From: Streptomyces sp. NBRC 110611
GTDB lineage: Bacteria > Actinomycetota > Actinomycetes > Streptomycetales > Streptomycetaceae
NCBI RefSeq assembly: GCF_001590865.1
Contig: NZ_BBUY01000023.1
Coordinates: forward strand, 30,090 to 94,089
Direction: 5' to 3'
DNA: 64,000 nucleotides
Part shown: positions 50,531 to 59,468 of the stretch, piece after piece
Numbering within the stretch: the first letter of the stretch is position 1
How the letters are laid out: the number at the start of each line of letters is the position of its first letter
The notes under the pieces: generated by a model
Told to the model about the DNA's origin: nothing
The model's input: only the letters and a program-made list of their open reading frames with translations
The model's database searches: none
Translations under genes and position numbers: made by a program

Positions 50531-51444
50531 GCTCCGGTGTGAGGATCACGGTGTCGGCGAAGGACGGTGCCACCGACGCGAGTATCAGCAGCACGGGGGT
50601 ACGGGCCAGCGGTGGCACCCTGACCGAGGTGAAGCTCACCGCGGCGAAGTCCGGCAAGGAGGTCGCCGGCGCGATCGCGCCCGATGGTTCCTCCTGGAAG
50701 CCGTCGGTGCGGCTGGAGCGTGGCACGACGTACCGGATCGTGGCGAAGGCCAGGGACGCCGAGGGCCGATCCGCCGCTGAACAGGCCACGTTCACGACGG
50801 TGTCCTCGAAGAACAGCTTCATGGGCGATGTCACCCCCGAGGACGGCACGACCGTGGGCGTGGGCATGCCGGTGTCCGTCCAGTTCGACAAGGCCATCAC
50901 CGACAAGAAGGGCGTGCAGTCCAGGACGGTGACCTTCACCGTCGGCCGGTCCCAGGTCTCCACCGTCGACATGAACACGCAGACCATGACGGTGGTGCGG
51001 GGCGGCAAGCCCGTCAAGTCGGTGCCGATATCCGGCGGAAGCTCCCGGAACCCGACCTACAACGGCCAGATGGTCATCTCCGAGAAGCTCCGGGAGACCC
51101 GGATGGACGGCTCGACCGTCGGCTTCCAGAACCCGGGAGACTCCTACGACATCCCCGATGTGCCGCACGCCATGCGGTTGTCGACCTCGGGCACGTTCCT
51201 CCACGGCAACTACTGGAGCGACGCTTCGGTCTTCGGACGCTCGGGCACCAGCCACGGGTGTATCGGCCTGCGGGACGTCAAGGGCGGCGGGGGCGACACC
51301 CTGGGCAAGTGGTTCTTCGACCAGTCACTGATCGGCGATGTCGTCCTCGTCAAGAACTCGCCCGAGCGGACCGTCAAGCCCGACAACGGCCTCAACGGGT
51401 GGAACCTGTCCTGGAGCGAGTGGCAGGCGGGCAGCGCGGTGTAG
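50464..51444 (+). CDS. L,D-transpeptidase (YkuD family), N-terminus displaced by frameshift
   Basis: The in-frame body has 326 residues from a GTG at 50464. Two Ig-like modules (about 25-115: GVRITVSAKDGATDASISSTGVRASGG; 118-160: FMGDVTPEDGTTVGVGMPVSVQFDKAI) precede the YkuD catalytic domain (about 165-300) with HGNYWSDASVFGRSGTSHGCIGLRDV, giving the catalytic His and Cys. It would make 3-3 crosslinks in the cell wall. The usual lipoprotein signal is present only in other frames upstream, so as read the protein would not be exported. Confidence 0.82.
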   Translation: MAEVTAPRSATAARTVPAGKGDGSGVRITVSAKDGATDASISSTGVRASGGTLTEVKLTAAKSGKEVAGAIAPDGSSWKPSVRLERGTTYRIVAKARDAEGRSAAEQATFTTVSSKNSFMGDVTPEDGTTVGVGMPVSVQFDKAITDKKGVQSRTVTFTVGRSQVSTVDMNTQTMTVVRGGKPVKSVPISGGSSRNPTYNGQMVISEKLRETRMDGSTVGFQNPGDSYDIPDVPHAMRLSTSGTFLHGNYWSDASVFGRSGTSHGCIGLRDVKGGGGDTLGKWFFDQSLIGDVVLVKNSPERTVKPDNGLNGWNLSWSEWQAGSAV

Positions 51445-51490
51445 GGCAGGTGACAGCCAACCTCCCCACTGTCCTCTGTGCCACGCCCGG

Positions 51491-51520
51491 AGCACCCCGG
51501 AGCACCCCGGAGCACCCCGG
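51491..51520. repeat. Tandem 10-bp repeat
   Basis: Three perfect copies of AGCACCCCGG between the transpeptidase and SDR genes, preceded by a partial unit. Confidence 0.75.
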
Positions 51521-51594
51521 GGCCCGGGCCCGGCCGGCCTCCTTGTACGTTGCAAGGGGTTCCGGCGCACGATCGAAGGAGCAGGGGAAGGGAT

Positions 51595-52314
51595 ATGGGC
51601 GATATGCGCGACGTACTGGTCACCGGTGCCAGCAAGGGCATCGGGCTGGCGGTGTCCCAGCGGCTCGCGAAGGCCGGGTACGGGGTCGTCGGGGTGGCCA
51701 GGAGCGAGCCCGACGGCGGGTTCCCCGGTACGTTCCTGCGGTGCGACCTCTCCGACATCGAGGACACCGCGCGCATGCTGGAGGAGGTGGCCCGGGAGCG
51801 TACGGTCTGCCGCGTCGTGAACAACGCGGGCATCGCACAGCCCCAGCCCCTCGAGGACCTCGACCTGGCGACTCTGGGGCAGGTGGTGGACCTGAACCTG
51901 CGTGCGTCGGTGCAGATCGTCCAGGCCCTCGTGCCGGGCATGCGCGCGGCGGGCTTCGGCCGGATCGTCAACATCACCTCGCGGGCGACGTACGGCGCCA
52001 AGGACCGTACGTCCTACGCGGCGGCCAAGAGCGCGCTGGTGGGCTGCACCCGTTCCTGGGCGCTGGAACTCGCCCCGGACGGCATCACCTCCAACGCCGT
52101 GTCGCCGGGCCCCACCGCCACCGAACTGTTCCGCCGCGCGCGGCCCGTCGGCAGCGAGGGCGAGCGCACGGCACTCGCCTCGATCCCGCTGGGACGCCTG
52201 GGCACGCCCGAAGACATCGCGGCCGCCGTCGAGTTCCTGCTGTCCGAGGACGCGGGGTTCATCACGGGCCACGTCCTCGACGTCGACGGAGGCAGCAGCC
52301 TCGGCGGGCGCTAG
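51595..52314 (+). CDS. SDR family oxidoreductase
   Basis: A 239-residue short-chain dehydrogenase: NAD(P) motif VTGASKGIGLAV (TGxxxGxG), NNAGIAQ, catalytic Ser in ITSRATYGAKDRTSYAAAKSALVG with YAAAK as YxxxK, and PG motif AVSPGPTATELF. It resembles FabG-like 3-oxoacyl reductases. ATG 51595 is preceded by GGGGAAGGG; ATG 51604 is an alternative. CCTTG-N7-CAAGG (51541-51557) lies upstream and may be a regulator site. The stop codon lies inside a 19-bp hairpin. Confidence 0.88.
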   Translation: MGDMRDVLVTGASKGIGLAVSQRLAKAGYGVVGVARSEPDGGFPGTFLRCDLSDIEDTARMLEEVARERTVCRVVNNAGIAQPQPLEDLDLATLGQVVDLNLRASVQIVQALVPGMRAAGFGRIVNITSRATYGAKDRTSYAAAKSALVGCTRSWALELAPDGITSNAVSPGPTATELFRRARPVGSEGERTALASIPLGRLGTPEDIAAAVEFLLSEDAGFITGHVLDVDGGSSLGGR

Positions 52315-52358
52315 GGCCTGTCCGATGGGTCCGCGTGGGCCCATCGGACAGGCCCTAG
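52311..52358. terminator. Bidirectional 19-bp hairpin between convergent genes
   Basis: CTAGGGCCTGTCCGATGGG (52311-52329) pairs perfectly with its complement at 52340-52358, 10-base loop. It contains the TAG stop of the SDR gene and ends 28 bases before the stop of the convergent permease gene, so it can terminate both. Confidence 0.85.
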
Positions 52359-52386
52359 GGCGGCGGCACGCAGGGCCGGGCCGCCG

Positions 52387-54954
52387 TTACGCGGTCGCGA
52401 CGGCTTCCAGCGGGCTCAGGGCGGCTGCCCGGCGGGCCGGTACGGCGGCCGCGACCGCGCCGATCGCGAGCGAGGCCAGGCACACGAGGAGCAGCGTTCC
52501 CCAGGGCAGTGCCAGGGAGTACTGCTCCACCGCGCCGTTGGCCAGCGAGCCGACCGACCAGGCGCAGAACAGGCCGCCCGCCAGGCCGAGGAGGGTGCCG
52601 AACGCGGCGACGGTCACCGCCTCCAGGCGGATCATCCGCCGGATACCGGCCCGGTCCATGCCGAGGGCGCGCAGGGCGCCGATCTCGCGGGTGCGTTCCG
52701 AGACCGACACGGCCAGGGTGTTCACGATGCCGAGCGCGCTGATCACGACGCCGATGGCGAGCATCCCGTACATCACGTTCAGCAGGTCGCCCATCGTGCC
52801 GGCGGCCTCGTGGACGAGTTGTTCCCGGTCCTGCACCTTCAGCAGGGGGCTGTTGCCCACCGCGGTGCGCAGCCGCTCCTCAAGGGTCTTCGAGGTCGCA
52901 CCGTCGTCGGTGCGGACGAGGATGCGCTGGATGGTGCCGGGTTTGAAGCTGTTCTCGGCCACCTCGGTACGGGTGCCGAGCACGTCGTGGGCGGTGGGGT
53001 TGTCCTTGTAGACGCCCACGACGGTGTAGTGCTTGAAGGCCTGGGGTCGGCCCATGCTCGCGTTGAGCCTGCCACCTGTGCTCACGCCCTGCTCCCGGGC
53101 GACGGAGCTGGAGACCGCGATCCGGCCCGGCCCGAGGTCCTTGACGGAGCCGCTGACGAACTCGAGCTTCATGACCTCGTTCACGGTGTCGGGGTCGATA
53201 CCGGAGATGTTCCGGACCCCGCCGCCGGTGAACAGGGTGGAGTCCGTGACGGCGCTCGCGGTCCGCACCCCGGAGGTGTCGGCCACGCGCCGTACGGCGG
53301 CCGGGTCGACACCCGTCATGGTGGTACGGGAGCCGATCACGTAGTCGGCGCCGAGCCCGGCCGCGGCCTGGCGGTCGAGGGCCTGCCCGGTGGAGTTGCC
53401 GATGACGGCGAGCCCGGCGACCAGCGCGGTGCTGATCATCAGGGTGACGGCGGTGGCCGCGGTGCGCCGCGGGTCGCGCAGCGCGTTCTCGCGGGCGAGG
53501 TGTCCGGTGATCCCGAAGCGGCCGGTCAGCCGGCCGGTCAGCCGGATCACGGGGGCGGCGAGCAGCGGAGCGAGCACGATCAGGGCGGCGACGAGGAGCG
53601 CGCAGCCGACCATGGCGTTCTGCAGGTTCGTCTCCGACGCGTCCTTCGCACCGGAGAGCGACACCAGCCAGCCGGCGCCGAGGACGAGGAGGGCGAGGCC
53701 CGCCACAGCGCGGATCCGGGACTGCTTGGCGGACGGCGGCGGTTGTTCCGTCGTGCGCATCGCCTCGACGGGCGCGACCCTCGCCGCCCTGCGGGACGGC
53801 AGCCACGCGGCGAGCACGGTGACGCCCACTCCCACACCCAGCGCTGCCACGACAGAACGCGGGCCGATCACCAGGGGGCCGCGGGGCAGCGTGCCCCCGC
53901 CGGTGCTCAGGACGTCGGGCAGCACCGAGGCGATACCGAGGCCGAGCAGGAATCCGGCCGCCGATGCGACGAGGCCGACCAGCAGCGCCTCCAGGAGGAC
54001 GGAGCGGGACACCTGCCGGCGCGAGGCGCCGACCGCCCGCAGCAGCGCGATCTCACGGGAGCGCCGCGACACGAGCATGGTGAAGGTGTTGATGATGAGG
54101 AACGAGCCGATGAACAGCGAGACCCCCGCGAAGACCAGCGGAATCTTCGCGTAGCCCCGCGTCAGGCTGTCGACGAGGATGGCCTGCTGGTCGGCCTGGG
54201 CGGAGCCGGTGGTGGCCTCGGCCCGGTCGGCCGGGAGTACGGCGGTGACCCTGCGGGACAGCTCGGCCTGGTCGGTGCCGGGCGCGGCGGACAGATCGAT
54301 CCCGGTGTAGCGGCCCGGGGACGCGAACAGCTTCTGGGCGGTCGCCTTGTCGAACAGGGCGAGGGTGCCGCCGGCGGTCACCCGGGTGTCCTTGGTGGTG
54401 ACGATGCCGACGAGCCGCTTGGTCATGACCGGCCCGTCGGTGGCCAGCGTGACCGGGTCGCCGATGCGGAGGCGGCCGGCGGCCGCGGTGCCGCTGTCCA
54501 CGGCGAGTTCATCGCCGCTCGTGGGGCCGTGGCCCTCGACCAGCGGATAGCGGCGGTCTTCGCCGTCCTTGCCCGGTACGTAGGCGGCGGCCCGGTTCGC
54601 CCATGCCGTGCCGGCCCGCAGCGGGGTGCCGTCCGCGGCGTTGAGAGTGGCCGAGCCGTCGGCCTCCGGCCGCACGGCGGCGACACCGGGTACGTCGGCC
54701 AGTTTCCGCGCGAGCGCGTCGTCGAGCACGCTGTCGCGCTGGTCGGTGGCGGTGCCCGGCGGGGGCTCCTTCGCGGTCACGCTGACCGCGATGTCGGCGA
54801 AGTTCTGTGACAAGGCGGCGCGGTGGGCCGCGGCGGAGGAGTCGGCGAAGACCAGGGTGCCGCAGACGCAGGCGACCCCCAGACAGACCGCGAGGACGGT
54901 CATGACCAGACGAGCCTTGTGCGCCAGGACGTTGCGCAGGGCGGTTCTCAGCAT
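52387..54954 (-). CDS. FtsX/MacB-type ABC transporter permease
   Basis: An 855-residue permease with the duplicated FtsX layout: N-terminal helix plus MacB-like extracellular domain (about 40-245), three helices with FtsX motif (FLIINTFTMLVSRRSREIALLRAVGASRRQVSRSVLLEALLVG, about 285-340), a second membrane part with another periplasmic-type domain, and a final FtsX unit (ALGIVNTLAVSVSERTREIGALRALGMDRAGIRRMIRLEAV, about 745-800). It pairs with the ATPase gene starting at 55819. Such transporters export peptides or lipids or sense antimicrobial peptides. Confidence 0.92.
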   Translation of the reverse strand: MLRTALRNVLAHKARLVMTVLAVCLGVACVCGTLVFADSSAAAHRAALSQNFADIAVSVTAKEPPPGTATDQRDSVLDDALARKLADVPGVAAVRPEADGSATLNAADGTPLRAGTAWANRAAAYVPGKDGEDRRYPLVEGHGPTSGDELAVDSGTAAAGRLRIGDPVTLATDGPVMTKRLVGIVTTKDTRVTAGGTLALFDKATAQKLFASPGRYTGIDLSAAPGTDQAELSRRVTAVLPADRAEATTGSAQADQQAILVDSLTRGYAKIPLVFAGVSLFIGSFLIINTFTMLVSRRSREIALLRAVGASRRQVSRSVLLEALLVGLVASAAGFLLGLGIASVLPDVLSTGGGTLPRGPLVIGPRSVVAALGVGVGVTVLAAWLPSRRAARVAPVEAMRTTEQPPPSAKQSRIRAVAGLALLVLGAGWLVSLSGAKDASETNLQNAMVGCALLVAALIVLAPLLAAPVIRLTGRLTGRFGITGHLARENALRDPRRTAATAVTLMISTALVAGLAVIGNSTGQALDRQAAAGLGADYVIGSRTTMTGVDPAAVRRVADTSGVRTASAVTDSTLFTGGGVRNISGIDPDTVNEVMKLEFVSGSVKDLGPGRIAVSSSVAREQGVSTGGRLNASMGRPQAFKHYTVVGVYKDNPTAHDVLGTRTEVAENSFKPGTIQRILVRTDDGATSKTLEERLRTAVGNSPLLKVQDREQLVHEAAGTMGDLLNVMYGMLAIGVVISALGIVNTLAVSVSERTREIGALRALGMDRAGIRRMIRLEAVTVAAFGTLLGLAGGLFCAWSVGSLANGAVEQYSLALPWGTLLLVCLASLAIGAVAAAVPARRAAALSPLEAVATA

Positions 54955-55006
54955 GGGTGGCTTTCGAGGATGTGGGAGGGACGGGACGGTACGGCGCGGG
55001 CGCGGG

Positions 55007-55819
55007 TCAACTGGTGCGGGAGCCCGCGTCGACGGCGGGGGTCCGGGAAGTGCCCCCGGAGAACCGCCGCATGACGTCGAGGACGCGGTCCGGGGTGGGG
55101 TGTGCCATCTCGTCGACCAGGCGGCCGTCGGAGAGGAAGACCACGCGGTCGGCGTAGCCGGCGGCGACCGGGTCGTGGGTGACCATGACCGCGGTCTGCC
55201 CCAGTTCGCGCACCGAGTCGCGGAGGAAGCCGAGGACTTCGGCCCCGGCGCGGGAGTCGAGGTTGCCGGTGGGCTCGTCGCCGAAGATGATCGCGGGCTG
55301 TGCGGCCAGCGCGCGGGCCACCGCGACGCGCTGCTGCTGTCCGCCGGACAGCTGTGCGGGGCGGTGGTCGAGGCGCTGGGCGAGGCCGACCATGGCGACC
55401 ACCCGGTCCAGCCACTGCTGGTCGGGGCGGCGTCCGGCGATGGTCAGCGGCAGCGTGATGTTCTCCAGGGCGGTCAGCGTCGGCAGCAGGTTGAACGCCT
55501 GGAAGATGAAGCCGATCCGGTCCCGGCGCAGCGCGGTGAGCAGCCGGTCGTTGAGCGTGCTCAGTTCGGTGGTGCCGATGCGGACGCTGCCGGAGCTGGG
55601 CGAGTCGAGTCCGGCGGCGCAGTGCATCAGGGTGGACTTGCCGCAGCCGGAGGGCCCCATGATCGCGGTGAACTCGCCCTCCCGGAAATCGATGCTGACC
55701 CCGTCCAGGGCGACGACGCGGGTGTCGCCGCTGCCGTAGACCTTCGACAGGTCGAAGGCGGCGGCCGCGATGCCGGGCGTCGGGTGGGGTGCGTGCGGGG
55801 AACGGGGGACGGTGGTCAC
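55007..55819 (-). CDS. ABC transporter ATP-binding protein (MacB/LolD type)
   Basis: A 270-residue ATPase: Walker A GPSGCGKST, Q-loop FQAFNLLPTLTALENI, signature LSGGQQQRVAVARAL, Walker B IIFGDEPTGNLD and switch His VTHDP. The core is of the LolD/MacB class that works with FtsX-type permeases. GTG 55819. The permease gene follows 52 bases downstream; the two-component genes lie upstream on the same strand, as in antibiotic-sensing BceAB-RS-type sets. Confidence 0.93.
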   Translation of the reverse strand: MTTVPRSPHAPHPTPGIAAAAFDLSKVYGSGDTRVVALDGVSIDFREGEFTAIMGPSGCGKSTLMHCAAGLDSPSSGSVRIGTTELSTLNDRLLTALRRDRIGFIFQAFNLLPTLTALENITLPLTIAGRRPDQQWLDRVVAMVGLAQRLDHRPAQLSGGQQQRVAVARALAAQPAIIFGDEPTGNLDSRAGAEVLGFLRDSVRELGQTAVMVTHDPVAAGYADRVVFLSDGRLVDEMAHPTPDRVLDVMRRFSGGTSRTPAVDAGSRTS

Positions 55820-55962
55820 CGGGACTCCTCTTCGGGTGCGGAAAGGTGCACTTCGAAGGGTGTCGGGCGAACGTATCGGGGCCTGGGCCGCGGTGTATCG
55901 GCGTCTGCTCCGCTGTGTAGCAGTTCTGTAGGGGGCCGCTCGTCGGAGGCGGCCCGGGGCGG

Positions 55963-57216
55963 TCAGGCCGGCAGGTGCAGCGTGGCGACGGCGCCGCCGT
56001 CCGGGGCGTTGTCCAGGAGCAGCTCGGCGCCGAGGACGCGGGCCTGGCCCAGGGCGATGGTCAGGCCCAGGCCGTGGCCCGCGCCGCGCTCCGTCGCGCC
56101 CGTGTGGAAGCGGCGCGGACCGTGGCGCAGCAGGTCCCGGGGGAAGCCCGGGCCGTGGTCGCGTACGAGGACCGTACGCCCCTCGACGGTGACCTGGACC
56201 GGGGCGTCCCCATGCCGGTGGGCGTTGACGACGAGATTGCTGACGATCCGCTCCAGGCGGCGCGGGTCGGTCTCCACCGTCCGTGCGCCGTCCGCCCCGG
56301 CGACGGTGACCTCGGTGCCGAAACCGGTGCGCGTCACGGCCTCGCGGACGACGGCGCCGAGCGGCACATGCGCGCAGACCGGTTGTTCGGCACCGGCATC
56401 CAGCCGGGAGATCTCCAGCAGGTCCTCGACCAGGCCGCGCAGATCGCGCACCCGGGCCCGGAGCAGATCCTCGGTCTCACCGGGTGGCAGCAGGTCGGCG
56501 GCGGCCAGCAGACCGCCGACCGGGGTGCGCAGCTCGTGGGCCACGTCCGCGGTGAACTGGCGTTCGGTGCGCAGCCGTCGGCCGAGGCTGTCGGCCATGA
56601 GGTCGACGGTGGCGGCGATGTCGGCCACCTCGTCGCGGCCCTTGGTGGGCCCGGTCCGGGCATCGAGGTCCCCGGCGGAGATCCGGCCCGCGGTCTCGGA
56701 GACCCGCCGCAGGCGGCGGGCGAGCAGCCCGGCTCCGTAGACCGCCAGGGGCGAGGCCGCCGCGAGCGTGATCAGCGAGGCCGCCGTCACGGTCACGTCG
56801 AGCTGGCGCAGGGTGTGGAAGTCGCCGCTCATGTTGACGTGGACGGCGAGAACCGGGCTGCCGGGGCCGCCGGTCCGCTGGGCGGCCCAGAAGCTCGGCC
56901 CCATGTTTCCGTCGACGCGTCCGTCGTAGGCCGTGTGCCGGCTGCCGTCGGCGGGGTCGCGCAGTATGGCGGGCAGGCCGGCCGGGTCGAGCTCGGCACC
57001 GTCCACCAGCGTTCCGGTACGCCGGTAGACGTCCATGGCCGCGTACACGCTGTTGAAGGCCCGTGCCTGGGCCCGGTCGCGGATGTCGTGCGCGGTCCAC
57101 AGGTGCACCAGCACGCCCACCGCCGCCACGACCAGGCAGGCCGTGGCCGCGGCCAGCGCGGCGATCTTCCAGCGCAGGGACGAGAGGTCCGGCCGCAGCC
57201 GGTCGAACGGACGCAC
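55963..57216 (-). CDS. Sensor histidine kinase
   Basis: A 417-residue membrane kinase: helix 1 (IAALAAATACLVVAAVGVLVHLW), an extracytoplasmic loop of about 100 residues, helix 2 (AASLITLAAASPLAVYGAGLLA), HAMP (RRLRRVSETAGRISAGDLDAR), H-box FTADVAHELRTPVGGLL with the phosphorylated His, N-box NLVVNAHRHGD, and G-boxes DHGPGFP and GAGHGLGLTIA. It is closest to CseC-like kinases. Start taken as GTG 57216, six bases after the response regulator stop, so the genes are coupled. Confidence 0.9.
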   Translation of the reverse strand: MRPFDRLRPDLSSLRWKIAALAAATACLVVAAVGVLVHLWTAHDIRDRAQARAFNSVYAAMDVYRRTGTLVDGAELDPAGLPAILRDPADGSRHTAYDGRVDGNMGPSFWAAQRTGGPGSPVLAVHVNMSGDFHTLRQLDVTVTAASLITLAAASPLAVYGAGLLARRLRRVSETAGRISAGDLDARTGPTKGRDEVADIAATVDLMADSLGRRLRTERQFTADVAHELRTPVGGLLAAADLLPPGETEDLLRARVRDLRGLVEDLLEISRLDAGAEQPVCAHVPLGAVVREAVTRTGFGTEVTVAGADGARTVETDPRRLERIVSNLVVNAHRHGDAPVQVTVEGRTVLVRDHGPGFPRDLLRHGPRRFHTGATERGAGHGLGLTIALGQARVLGAELLLDNAPDGGAVATLHLPA

Positions 57217-57221
57217 CGGTC

Positions 57222-57962
57222 TCAGCGCCTGAGCTTGTAGCCGAAGCCGCGGACCGTCTCGATCCGGTCCCGGCCCAGCTTCCGGCGCAGCCGCTGCACA
57301 CACAGATCCACCACCCGGCTGTCCCCGTCCCACCCGTACTCCCACACCTCACGCAGCAGGGTGTGCCGCTCCAGCACCACACCCGGATGCGCGGCGAACT
57401 CCAGCAGCAGCTTCAGCTCGGTCGGCGTCAGCGCCACCGGGCTGCCGGCGACGAACACCTCCATACCTGCGGTGTCGATCGTCAGATCCCCGAAGGCCAG
57501 GACCTCGGCCCCGGACGGCGACGGGCTCTCGCCCGCGGCGCGCCCGGGTTCCGGGACGGGCGCATAGGTCGCCCGCCGCAGCAGCGAGCGGATCCGCGCG
57601 ACGAGCACGTAGGTGTCCACGGGTTTGACCACGTAGTCGTCCGCGCCGGCCTCCAGACCGGCTACGACATCGAGCCCGTCGCCGCGCGCGGACATCATCA
57701 GCACCGGCACCAGGCTGGTCTCCCGGACCCTGCGGCACAGGCCGATCCCGTCCAGACCGGGCAGCATCACATCCAGAATCAGCAGGTCGAAACCCTCGTC
57801 GCGGAAGAGCTCCAGTCCCGCCAGCCCGTCGGCCGCGGCCGCCACCCGGTAGCCGTAGCGCTCGAGGGCGACGGTGAAGGAGCGGCGCATCAGCTCGTCG
57901 TCCTCCACCAGCAACACGCGGACGGGACGCGACGAGGCAGCGGCAGGGGCGGACGAGGACAC
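57222..57962 (-). CDS. OmpR-family response regulator (CseB-like)
   Basis: A 246-residue regulator. Receiver (about 14-128): VEDDELMRRS, phosphoacceptor in LILDVMLPGLDG, MSAR, KPVD. Winged helix (about 150-246): ALTPTELKLLLEFAAHPGVVLERHTLLREVWEYGWDGDSRVVDLCVQRLRRKLG, much like CseB of S. coelicolor. No sigE is adjacent, so it is not the cse locus itself. AGGAG precedes GTG 57962. Three 9-bp repeats lie just upstream. It probably controls the downstream ABC transporter. Confidence 0.92.
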   Translation of the reverse strand: MSSSAPAAASSRPVRVLLVEDDELMRRSFTVALERYGYRVAAAADGLAGLELFRDEGFDLLILDVMLPGLDGIGLCRRVRETSLVPVLMMSARGDGLDVVAGLEAGADDYVVKPVDTYVLVARIRSLLRRATYAPVPEPGRAAGESPSPSGAEVLAFGDLTIDTAGMEVFVAGSPVALTPTELKLLLEFAAHPGVVLERHTLLREVWEYGWDGDSRVVDLCVQRLRRKLGRDRIETVRGFGYKLRR

Positions 57963-58571
57963 GGGCGCACGACTCCTGTTCGGAAGTTTCGGAATGTTCG
58001 GGATGCCCGGACGGCCCAGGCGGGACGAATGATGGCCTCCGCTGCGGCCTGCTGCCGATACGAAGGAACGAAAGGAACGATACGGCAGACACCAGGCGTG
58101 ACGACCGCGTCACACCGCCGAAGGCGCAGCGGACACACAGCCCGCCGCCCACACTCTCCCCCTCCACAAACCCCCAGGTCAGATGGGCGGCACCGGCCGG
58201 GCGGCGGCCGGGCCCATGGCTCTCCGGCACGCTGCGGACCTCCCGTCACCCTGGCCCGGCGGACGGCGGCGGACCGATCCGATGGACAACGAAGCGCTCG
58301 CTGATACCTGCCGGATACAAAAGGGCGGATACTTGCGACTCCCCGATCTGTCGTCGCCGGTGTCGGACGGCTGTTGGCGATACTGTGGGACGCGCCTCCG
58401 GCCCTCCCGGCCGGAGTCGCGCAGCAGCACCCGACCAGGCAAGTCAGACCGTCAGTCACGGAGGGCGGGGCGGGCCGATCGAGCCCGGGGGATTGCCCCG
58501 AGGGCCACATGGGCTCCCCGTGGTGTTCGCCTCCCGCGCATTGTGGTGCGGTCGTTGAGCGGGGGTAGGCC
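57963..58571. other. Divergent intergenic region between two-component and TPR genes
   Basis: No gene supported over 609 bases. It holds the 9-bp repeats at 57978, a second direct-repeat patch at 58057-58084 (CGATACGAAGGAACGAAAGG and then AACGATACG, with CGATACG at both ends), and GATAC repeated at 58303, 58314 and 58328. These could be response-regulator sites. Confidence 0.45.
57978..58004 (-). repeat. Three tandem 9-bp units before the response regulator
   Basis: GTTCGGAAG, TTTCGGAAT and GTTCGGGAT in tandem, 16 bases before the GTG start. Position suggests direct-repeat binding sites or a structured leader. Confidence 0.55.
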
Positions 58572-59402
58572 ATGGCAGAGGCGCCCGGAGAGCGGAGCGG
58601 CACCAAGGGGGGAGACCAGGCCGGCCGGAGGAGCCCGGACGACGCGGAGGACCTGGGGCGCCGCGCCCTCGCCCTCGACGCCGGGCTCTCGGTCCGCGAC
58701 CCCGATCTTCCGGCCTCCTGGCCCGAGTACCGCGGGCTCGCCTCGCTCGTATGGATCCTGGTTCACCGCCCGGACTTCCGCAGCCACGATACGGAGGCGT
58801 TCCGCGCTCTCCTCATCCGTGTGCTGCGCTACCTGTTCGTGTCCGGCCAGTACCGGTCCGGCGTGACGATCGGCCGCAAGATCCACCACGACTGGACCGG
58901 GACGCTCGGTGCGGATCATCCGGACACATTGGCGGTGGCCAACAGGTTCGCCGGGTGCCTGTTCGGGATGAGGAAGTACGAGGAGGCGAGGGACCTGTTC
59001 GCGGCCCTCCTGCCCCGGTGCGGGTGGATGCTGGGCGGAGAGCACCCCCAGACCCTGGCCGTCGCGAGCAACCTCTGCGCCTCCCTCACCGCGCTCGGCG
59101 CGTATCAGGACGCCCGGGCACAGTGCTGGGACGTCCTGCGACGGAGCCAGCGGGCGCTCGGCCCCGACCATCCCAGCACCCTGCGCGCGGCCTCCAATCT
59201 CGTGGTCATCCTGCGGCACCTCGACGATCAGCAGACCGCACGGGCCGTCGCGCAGGACACGGTGCCGCGATACCGGCGGGCGCTGGGCGACGACCACCCC
59301 GACACCGTGAATGCCGCGAGAGACCTCGTCGCCGTCCTCCGCGCGCTGCGGGAGGATGACCGCGCGCAGTCCCTGGTGAACGATCTACTGCCACACTCCT
59401 GA
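58572..59402 (+). CDS. Tetratricopeptide-repeat protein
   Basis: A 276-residue helical protein with four TPR-type units from about residue 85: LGADHPDTLAVANRFAGCLFGMRKYEEARDLFAALL, LGGEHPQTLAVASNLCASLTALGAYQDARAQ, LGPDHPSTLRAASNLVVILRHL, LGDDHPDTVNAARDLVAVLRAL. The LGxDHPxT repeat is the one found in Streptomyces NB-ARC/TPR regulators, but the NB-ARC ATPase domain is missing here, so it is a TPR-only relative or a shortened copy. It is probably a protein-interaction scaffold. Confidence 0.82.
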   Translation: MAEAPGERSGTKGGDQAGRRSPDDAEDLGRRALALDAGLSVRDPDLPASWPEYRGLASLVWILVHRPDFRSHDTEAFRALLIRVLRYLFVSGQYRSGVTIGRKIHHDWTGTLGADHPDTLAVANRFAGCLFGMRKYEEARDLFAALLPRCGWMLGGEHPQTLAVASNLCASLTALGAYQDARAQCWDVLRRSQRALGPDHPSTLRAASNLVVILRHLDDQQTARAVAQDTVPRYRRALGDDHPDTVNAARDLVAVLRALREDDRAQSLVNDLLPHS

Positions 59403-59468
59403 ATCGCCTTCAGGCGCCTTGCTCTCAGGTGCATTGCCCTCAGCAGAACCGTCTCGGGTGAATTGCCC

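Noticed and set aside
57222..57962. The sigE-cseABC locus
   Set aside because: The regulator and kinase are CseB/CseC-like, but no ECF sigma factor or cseA lipoprotein is adjacent; an ABC transporter is.
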